In this document: one piece after another, positions 5,119 through 10,265 of the stretch | Layout: every line of letters starts with the position of its first letter | How positions within the stretch are numbered: position 1 is the stretch's first letter | Assembly (NCBI GenBank): GCA_964388945.1 | Contig: CAYMCM010000075.1 | Coordinates: 1-10,265, forward strand | DNA length: 10,265 bases | Direction: 5' to 3' | DNA from: Roseburia_D sp964388945 | GTDB taxonomy: Bacteria; Bacillota; Clostridia; Lachnospirales; Lachnospiraceae | Notes under the pieces: generated by a model | What the model was told of the DNA's origin: nothing | Database searches by the model: none | What the model saw: only the letters and a program-made list of their open reading frames with translations | Program-made: the position numbers and the translations under genes

Positions 5119-7920
5119 ATGAAAAAAAGCATGGATGGAGCATTGATTGAGGGATTTTATGAATATTGCAGAAAGGCGGCGGCAGAGGGAGCCGTTCTTT
5201 TGAAAAACGAAGGAGAAATGCTTCCATTAAGAAAGGAAGAGACGGTGTCTGTATTTGGACGATGCCAGCTTGAGACATACCGCAGCGGAACCGGTTCGGG
5301 CGGAGCGATCAATGTTGCCTATGTTATCAGTATACTGGATGCCATGAGAAGCTGTCCGGATATTACGGTTAATGAGGAACTGGCGGCTGTGTATATGGAA
5401 TGGCTGAAAGATCATCCGTTTGACAACGGCGGCGGCGGTTGGGCGGCAGAGCCGTGGCATCAGGAAGAAATGGTCATTACGGAAGAGATCGCGAAGGCAG
5501 CGCGGGCAAGATCAGAAAAGGCGATCTTTATCATCGGGCGCACAGCGGGAGAGGATAAGGATTATGCCGATGAGGAGGGAAGCTATCGTCTGACTGCACA
5601 GGAGCTGGAAAATCTGCGAGTTGTGACGCGCCAGTTTGATCAGGTTGCGGTTCTGCTTAATGTTTCCAATATTATTGATATGAGTTGGGCGTTTGATCCG
5701 GCGTATGAAAGTCATATCAAAAGTATTCTCTATATCTGGCAGGGCGGCATTGAAGGCAGTCATGCAGTTACAGATCTGCTCAGTGGTGCAGTGACACCTA
5801 GCGGCAAACTGACGGATACGATCGCGGGGAATCTAAAGGATTATCCGGCATCTGGAAATTTTGGTGATGAAAAGCAAAATTTTTATGCGGAGGATATTTA
5901 TGTCGGCTATCGCTATTTTGAGACGTTTTGTCCTGAAAAAGTAAAGTATGAGTTTGGGTATGGTTTGTCCTATACGGATTTTTCTATCGAGGTGACGAAG
6001 GCTCATACCGTAAAAGGCGCAGCCGGAAGCGATGTGGTTGAAATTACGGCAACGGTAGAAAATATCGGGGCATACCGCGGGAAAGAAGTGGTTCAGGTTT
6101 ATGTGGAGGCACCGCAGGGAGCACTGGGAAAACCCAAGCGTGTGCTTGCGGCATTTGCAAAGACAAAAGAGCTGGCACCGGGTGAAATACAGGAGATTTT
6201 GTTAGAAGTTCCGGTTTTGCGGCTTGCTTCGTATGATGATTCCGGTGTGAGCGGACATAAATCCTGCTATGTGCTTGAGGCGGGCGATTATGTATTTTAT
6301 GTGGGAAACAGCGTGCGCAAGACCAAAGCGGCGGATGTGGATGGAAAGAGCGCTTATCAGGTCAGGGAACTTTGCGTGACAGAAGAACTTTCCGAGGCGC
6401 TTGCACCGGTGCAGCAGTTTTCACGCATCCGACCGGGGAAAAAGAGTGAGGATGGCAGTTATTTGATGGAAAAAGAAGCAGTGCCGCAGCAGACGATCGA
6501 TCTTGCCGCACGGATCAGTGAAAATCTTCCAAAGGAACTTTCATTTACCGGAGATCAAAATATTCTGCTTTCTGATGTGGCTGCAGGAAAGGCAGATTTT
6601 GATGCGTTTGTTGCGCAGCTTGATGATGCGCAGCTTGCTACGATCGTGCGTGGGGAAGGCATGAGCAGTCCGAAGGTGACACCGGGAACGGCATCTGCGT
6701 TTGGCGGAGTAAGTGACAGCCTGTACCGTTATGGAATACCAGTTGCGTGTGCGGCGGATGGACCGTCCGGTATCCGTATGGAAAACGGAAAGACGGCAAC
6801 ACAGCTTCCGATCGGAACGCTGCTAGCATGCTCTTTTAATATTCCGATGATGGAAGAACTGTATGTGCTGGAAGGACAGGAACTGGTGGCAAATGAAGTT
6901 GATACGCTGCTTGGGCCCGGTGTAAACATTCATCGGTATCCATTAAATGGAAGAAATTTCGAGTATTTCAGTGAAGATCCATATGTGACGGGCAGTTTTG
7001 CGGCGGCAGTTGTGCGGGGAATCAAAAAAGGCGGTTCCTCTGCGACCGTGAAGCATTTTGCGGCGAATAACCAGGAAACGGCGAGACACACGGCAGATGC
7101 GGTAGTATCGGAGCGTGCACTTCGTGAAATTTACTTAAAAGGTTTTGAGATGGCGGTAAAAGAAGGTGGTGCGGTATCCATTATGACTTCCTATGGACCG
7201 GTAAACGGACACTGGACGGCATCAAATTACGATTTAAATACTACCGTTCTGCGTGGTGAGTGGGGTTACACCGGCATTGTGATGACGGACTGGTGGGCGT
7301 GCATGAATGATGTAGTAAAAGGCGGAGCGCCAAGCAGACAGCTTACGTCTTCGATGGTGCGTGCGCAGAATGACCTTTATATGGTGGTCAATAATAATGG
7401 AGCGGAGATCAATTCGATGGAGGATGACACGCCTTCGGCGCTTGCAGATGGAAGGTTGACCAGAGGTGAACTGCAGCGCAGTGCAAAAAATATCTGCCGC
7501 TTTATCTTAAATGCGCCGGTCATGCAAAGACCGCTGAAGCCGTTTGAGGAGATTTTAGTATTTCATGCCGTACAAAATATGGATGCGGCTGGTATCAATG
7601 CAGCAGATATACAGGAGCTTGCCAAAACGCTACAGCTTCCTATGAAAGAAAAAGCATCTGCGGTTATCCATGTAAAGCAGGCGGGCGTTTACAAGGTAAT
7701 TGCGAAACTCTGCTCGGACGCTTCGAATCTGGCGCAGGCGGCAGCAAATATTTATCTGAACGATGAGCCGTTGACCACAGTGCAGACCAGTGGAACGGAA
7801 GGAAACTGGGTCACACAGAAGCTGCTTTCCGTGGAACTGGAAGAAGGCTTTTATGAAATTCGGGCGGAAGTGGTAAAGCCGGTCATGGAGATCGCGTGGA
7901 TTTCGTTTGATAAGCAGTAA
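5119..7920 (+). CDS. GH3 family beta-glycosidase with swapped domain order and C-terminal CBM-like domain
   Basis: 933 residues from the chosen ATG. It hydrolyses terminal beta-linked sugars, most likely glucose from cello- or related oligosaccharides. There is no signal peptide, so it is probably cytoplasmic. The usual GH3 order is reversed. The C-type sandwich domain comes first (about 20-245; it begins AAAEGAVLLKNEGEMLPL and has GRTAGEDKDYADEEG at 140-154, with Glu145 the likely acid/base). Next is a linker with YEFGYGLSYTDF (277-288) and a fibronectin-III-like domain (about 300-400). The barrel domain follows (about 490-800), with DGPSGIR (547-553), LGPGVNIHR (598-606), GRNFEYFSEDPY (611-622), KHF (645-647) and nucleophile Asp724 in VMTDWWA. 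Residues about 848-933 resemble a CBM6/35-type beta-sandwich. Similar swapped enzymes are known from Butyrivibrio fibrisolvens and Ruminococcus albus. Divergent AraC control is likely; the exact substrate is unknown. Confidence 0.94.
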   Translation: MKKSMDGALIEGFYEYCRKAAAEGAVLLKNEGEMLPLRKEETVSVFGRCQLETYRSGTGSGGAINVAYVISILDAMRSCPDITVNEELAAVYMEWLKDHPFDNGGGGWAAEPWHQEEMVITEEIAKAARARSEKAIFIIGRTAGEDKDYADEEGSYRLTAQELENLRVVTRQFDQVAVLLNVSNIIDMSWAFDPAYESHIKSILYIWQGGIEGSHAVTDLLSGAVTPSGKLTDTIAGNLKDYPASGNFGDEKQNFYAEDIYVGYRYFETFCPEKVKYEFGYGLSYTDFSIEVTKAHTVKGAAGSDVVEITATVENIGAYRGKEVVQVYVEAPQGALGKPKRVLAAFAKTKELAPGEIQEILLEVPVLRLASYDDSGVSGHKSCYVLEAGDYVFYVGNSVRKTKAADVDGKSAYQVRELCVTEELSEALAPVQQFSRIRPGKKSEDGSYLMEKEAVPQQTIDLAARISENLPKELSFTGDQNILLSDVAAGKADFDAFVAQLDDAQLATIVRGEGMSSPKVTPGTASAFGGVSDSLYRYGIPVACAADGPSGIRMENGKTATQLPIGTLLACSFNIPMMEELYVLEGQELVANEVDTLLGPGVNIHRYPLNGRNFEYFSEDPYVTGSFAAAVVRGIKKGGSSATVKHFAANNQETARHTADAVVSERALREIYLKGFEMAVKEGGAVSIMTSYGPVNGHWTASNYDLNTTVLRGEWGYTGIVMTDWWACMNDVVKGGAPSRQLTSSMVRAQNDLYMVVNNNGAEINSMEDDTPSALADGRLTRGELQRSAKNICRFILNAPVMQRPLKPFEEILVFHAVQNMDAAGINAADIQELAKTLQLPMKEKASAVIHVKQAGVYKVIAKLCSDASNLAQAAANIYLNDEPLTTVQTSGTEGNWVTQKLLSVELEEGFYEIRAEVVKPVMEIAWISFDKQ

Positions 7921-7946
7921 GTTGGGTGCTGTCCCAAAGTTTGTGT

Positions 7947-7993
7947 AAACCTCCAAACTGATGTAAGATAATATTGCTCAGTTTGGAGGTTTT
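7947..7993 (+). terminator. Intrinsic terminator after the GH3 gene
   Basis: A perfect 15-bp inverted repeat (7947-7961 with 7978-7992) encloses a 16-nt loop and ends in TTTT followed by GTTG. It lies 27 nt after the stop codon and separates the GH3 unit from the NUDIX-ATPase pair. The T-tract is short. Confidence 0.75.
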
Positions 7994-8085
7994 GTTGCGC
8001 AGAAACGGCATCAAACCGTTATTGGTAGATGTAAGGTATATTTTTTATCATATATAAAAGTGTAATTGTAACGCAATAAAAACGA

Positions 8086-8135
8086 TATAATTTGGTGATT
8101 ATGGGTTGTGTTTTTTTGCAATATACACATATAAT
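8086..8135 (+). promoter_or_regulatory. Two possible promoters upstream of the NUDIX gene
   Basis: Two perfect TATAAT hexamers occur, at 8086-8091 and 8130-8135. The second is preceded by TTGTGT (8106-8111) at 18 nt. The first has no good -35. A start from the second would fall near 8142, only about 6 nt before the ATG at 8148 but about 130 nt before the ATG at 8271, which argues against 8148 as start when that promoter is used. The rest of 7994-8147 is A/T-rich and shows no gene. Confidence 0.5.
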
Positions 8136-8147
8136 AAAAGCGTGATC

Positions 8148-8270
8148 ATGAAACACAAAAACTCTGATAAGACGGAAGCTCTTGATGATGTGCTGAATAT
8201 TCCGCTGTTCATGGAGGATCAGACAGATAGACAGATTGTCCTTGCCCTGGAGAGAAAGAAGCGAATTAAT
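8148..8270 (+). other. In-frame open extension upstream of the NUDIX core
   Basis: The NUDIX frame is open upstream through an ATG at 8148 (and a TTG at 8106). The 41 extra residues read like protein (for example TEALDDVLNIPLFMED) and have normal codon use, but neither start has a ribosome binding site and the family normally begins near MKTIRVV at 8271. It may be a real N-terminal extension, a remnant of an older gene, or chance. Confidence 0.35.
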
Positions 8271-8684
8271 ATGAAAACAATAAGAGTAGTGGCTGCAGTA
8301 ATGAAAGCGCAGAATGACGAAGGTGAGCAGATTATTTTTGCAACGCAGCGAGGTTATGGAGATCTGAAAGGCAATTGGGAATTTCCCGGGGGAAAAATCG
8401 AAGCCGGAGAAACACCTGCGCAGGCATTGAAGCGGGAAATTATTGAAGAATTGGATACGGAAATTGCAGTTGGGGATCTGATAGACACCATCGAATATGA
8501 TTATCCGACTTTTCATCTGTCTATGGACTGTTTCTGGTGTGAGGTAGTAGCGGGAGATCTGGTTTTGAAGGAGCACGAGGCGGCGCGTTGGTTGACGAAG
8601 GATCAGCTTGGAGAGGTTGACTGGCTGCCGGCAGATATAACGTTGATTGAAAAGATTAAAAATACGATAGAGGAGATGGATTAG
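8271..8684 (+). CDS. NUDIX hydrolase, MutT-like nucleotide pyrophosphohydrolase
   Basis: 137 residues from the family-typical start MKTIRVVAAV. NUDIX enzymes cleave nucleoside diphosphates linked to another group; this form resembles MutT / (deoxy)nucleoside triphosphate pyrophosphohydrolases that clean oxidised or non-canonical nucleotides. The approach WEFPGGKIE is at residues 36-44. The NUDIX box spans Gly41 to about residue 63, with Glu47 and the metal-binding R55-E56-x-x-E59-E60; Asp62 replaces the usual Gly, a variant I have seen in this subfamily. Trp107 and the DQLGEVDWLPAD tail (111-122) are also typical. Start choice is uncertain: only a weak GAAG lies 9 nt upstream of 8271, and the frame could begin at 8148 (178 residues). 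The stop lies 1 nt before the next ATG, implying a shared transcript. Confidence 0.85.
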   Translation: MKTIRVVAAVMKAQNDEGEQIIFATQRGYGDLKGNWEFPGGKIEAGETPAQALKREIIEELDTEIAVGDLIDTIEYDYPTFHLSMDCFWCEVVAGDLVLKEHEAARWLTKDQLGEVDWLPADITLIEKIKNTIEEMD

Positions 8685-8685
8685 T

Positions 8686-10170
8686 ATGCCAGTTTTTGAT
8701 TTTAGTGATACACCAAATAAGAAAGAGGCAGCAGTCTGTACATACACGACATTTGCATCGAATGAAAAGGTAAAAACACCCAAGGAACCGATTCTGGTGC
8801 TTGACAATAAAGAAAAAGCGTGGGCGCACCATTCGACAGGCGTTTTCACGAATCAGAGCAAACGGACGGCGTTTGAGTTCAAAGAGAAGGGAGAAACCTA
8901 CGCAGCGGATATTCTGCGGGTAGATGCCCGTTTTGTAAGTTTGTTGAAATGGCTCGGAGAAAATCATATCAGCGTAAGGCTTTCGGGTGAAAATACGAAT
9001 GACGGGTATGCAGTATACAAGATCAGGGAGACGACACTCGGCGGTGGGACAAAGCTGTCTGCAGAGGACGGATTTCTTCAGTTTATGATCGAGCGTCTGC
9101 TTGCAAGCAATGCGCCGACACCGGAGCAGGAAGATGAGGATGCGGATGAAACCGGAGATAACATGAAGCTGACCAGCATCCAGAGCATTTCGGATTTTAT
9201 GACCTGTGCGGGAAGGACGATGCCGGACAATATCAGACTCTGGGCGAGAAGAAATCTGGCGGTTGCGCGGTCGCATGAGGTATCGCAGGAGGAACGCCGT
9301 CATGCGCAGCGTGCGCTTTCCATTATGATGAATGTGCAGTGGAAGAGTAACTATTTTGAAGCGATCGATCCGAAGGAAGCACGCCGGATCTTAGACGAGG
9401 AACTTTATGGTATGGAGCGTGTGAAACAGCGCATCATGGAGACGATCATCCAGATCAACCGCACGCATACACTCCCGGCATATGGGCTTTTGCTTGTAGG
9501 GCCGGCGGGAACCGGAAAATCGCAGATTGCCTATGCGGTGGCGCGTATCTTAAAACTGCCGTGGACAACGCTTGACATGAGTTCCATCAATGATCCGGAG
9601 CAGCTCACCGGAAGTTCAAGGATTTATGCCAATGCAAAACCGGGAATTATCATGGAAGCATTTTCTATGGCGGGTGAGTCAAATCTCGTCTTTATCATCA
9701 ATGAGCTGGATAAGGCGGCATCGGGAAAGGGGAATGGAAATCCGGCGGATGTGCTTTTGACACTTTTAGATAATCTTGGATTTACGGATAATTACATGGA
9801 GTGTATGGTGCCGACGGTGGGTGTGTATCCGATCGCGACAGCAAACAACAAAGATGAGATCAGTGCACCGCTCATGTCACGTTTTGCAGTAATAGATATT
9901 CCGGATTATACACCGGAAGAAAAAAAGATCATCTTCTCCAGATTTGCACTGCCAAAGGTATTAAAGCGCATCGGGTTAAAACCGGGCGAGTGTGTGATCA
10001 CCGAGGACGGACTGGATGCGGTCGTGGCGCAGTATGCGGATACCACAGGAATCCGTGACCTCGAGCAGGCGGCAGAGCATCTTGCGGCAAATGCGCTTTA
10101 TCAGATTGAAGTGGATCAGGTGTCACAGGTGACATTTGATGCAGACAGAGTGCGGAAACTATTTGCGTAA
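8686..10170 (+). CDS. Lon-like AAA+ ATPase without protease domain
   Basis: 494 residues. The C-terminal half closely follows the ATPase module of Lon: the LDEELYGMERVKQRIMETI lead-in (236-254), Walker A GPAGTGKS (272-279), a Walker B-like LVFIINELDKA (334-344), NPADVLLTLLDN (352-363), sensor 1 ATANN (384-388), Arg finger in MSRF (Arg399), and sensor 2 TGIRDLEQ (454-461, Arg457). The protein ends right after the small helical subdomain, so the Ser-Lys protease domain is absent; no break is seen, so this looks like its natural end. In Walker B the metal-binding Asp is Asn339 while catalytic Glu340 is kept. Residues 1-230 are not recognised: a mixed region to about 140, then an acidic linker (146-158). 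AGGAG (8671-8675), inside the NUDIX gene, lies 10 nt before ATG. A remodelling or chaperone role is inference. Confidence 0.9.
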   Translation: MPVFDFSDTPNKKEAAVCTYTTFASNEKVKTPKEPILVLDNKEKAWAHHSTGVFTNQSKRTAFEFKEKGETYAADILRVDARFVSLLKWLGENHISVRLSGENTNDGYAVYKIRETTLGGGTKLSAEDGFLQFMIERLLASNAPTPEQEDEDADETGDNMKLTSIQSISDFMTCAGRTMPDNIRLWARRNLAVARSHEVSQEERRHAQRALSIMMNVQWKSNYFEAIDPKEARRILDEELYGMERVKQRIMETIIQINRTHTLPAYGLLLVGPAGTGKSQIAYAVARILKLPWTTLDMSSINDPEQLTGSSRIYANAKPGIIMEAFSMAGESNLVFIINELDKAASGKGNGNPADVLLTLLDNLGFTDNYMECMVPTVGVYPIATANNKDEISAPLMSRFAVIDIPDYTPEEKKIIFSRFALPKVLKRIGLKPGECVITEDGLDAVVAQYADTTGIRDLEQAAEHLAANALYQIEVDQVSQVTFDADRVRKLFA

Positions 10171-10179
10171 GAGGGTCTT

Positions 10180-10215
10180 ATGAAATTTTGGATACTGGAA
10201 ACGGTCAGCTACTGA
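10180..10215 (+). other. Short 11-codon ORF after the ATPase gene
   Basis: ATG at 10180, with GAGG (10171-10174) 5 nt upstream, reads MKFWILETVSY and meets TGA at 10213-10215. The same frame continues for 13 codons to TAG. This may be the start of a broken downstream gene, a leader peptide, or chance. Confidence 0.25.
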
Positions 10216-10224
10216 CTTGAAAAA

Positions 10225-10252
10225 GTAAATTCCAGTGCAGAGGTAAATTCCA
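10225..10252 (+). repeat. Direct repeat of 10 bp at window end
   Basis: GTAAATTCCA occurs at 10225-10234 and again at 10243-10252, 18 bp apart start to start. It could be a binding-site pair or the beginning of a longer repeat series cut by the window edge. Confidence 0.5.
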
Positions 10253-10265
10253 CATAGGTTTAAAA

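Noticed and set aside
8000..8030. AACGG/CCGTT inverted repeat after the GH3 terminator
   Set aside because: Only five pairs with a 7-nt loop and no T-tract directly after; not distinguishable from chance.
8019..8849. 276-codon open frame on the minus strand across the NUDIX start region
   Set aside because: It runs antisense to the NUDIX box and the ATPase start, both of which have clear family motifs; its translation is rich in Cys, Phe, Ile and Arg runs with no recognisable domain.

Overview
The window looks like a chromosomal stretch from a motile, plant-glycan-fermenting Firmicute, most likely a Lachnospiraceae such as Roseburia, Butyrivibrio or Agathobacter. The evidence is moderate GC with A/T-rich intergenic gaps, strong AGGAGG ribosome binding sites, SigA-type promoters, intrinsic terminators with U-tracts, a Lys tRNA without an encoded CCA, a chemoreceptor gene, and a GH3 glucosidase whose domains are in the swapped order known from Butyrivibrio and Ruminococcus enzymes. 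The genus is inference; no marker gene fixes it.

Layout. (1) Positions 1-102 hold the 3' part of a tRNA-Lys(UUU) and its terminator. (2) Positions 214-1689 (+) encode a membrane methyl-accepting chemotaxis protein with about six N-terminal membrane segments and no obvious external sensor domain. It converges on the next gene at a perfect 21-bp bidirectional terminator (1709-1758). (3) Positions 1791-3041 (-) encode a CNNM/CorC-type transporter (DUF21, two CBS domains, CorC C-terminal domain). It has a strong promoter (3274-3303) and a leader of about 225 nt holding an internal terminator-like hairpin, a second hairpin and a 37-codon ORF. (4) Positions 3378-3998 (-) encode a histidine-phosphatase (phosphoglycerate-mutase-like) enzyme. 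(5) Positions 4098-4985 (-) encode a cupin-type AraC regulator, divergent from (6) a GH3 beta-glycosidase at 5119-7920 (+). Their promoters overlap around a 12-bp palindrome. (7) After a terminator at 7947-7993, a NUDIX hydrolase (8271-8684, +) is followed after 1 nt by a Lon-like AAA+ ATPase without a protease domain (8686-10170, +). The next frame stops after 11 codons and the window ends at 10265.

Functional links. The AraC regulator and GH3 enzyme look like a local sugar-sensing and glycoside-hydrolysing pair: the GH3 has no signal peptide, so it probably acts on imported oligosaccharides. The NUDIX and AAA+ genes look translationally coupled. The chemoreceptor, transporter and phosphatase appear to be independent units, each with its own promoter signal.

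The least explained parts are the CNNM/CorC leader with its overlapping small ORF and terminator, and the proteaseless Lon-like ATPase, which has a Walker B Asp-to-Asn change and an unrecognised N-terminal half. Nothing here amounts to proof of a new system; these are the best places to look.
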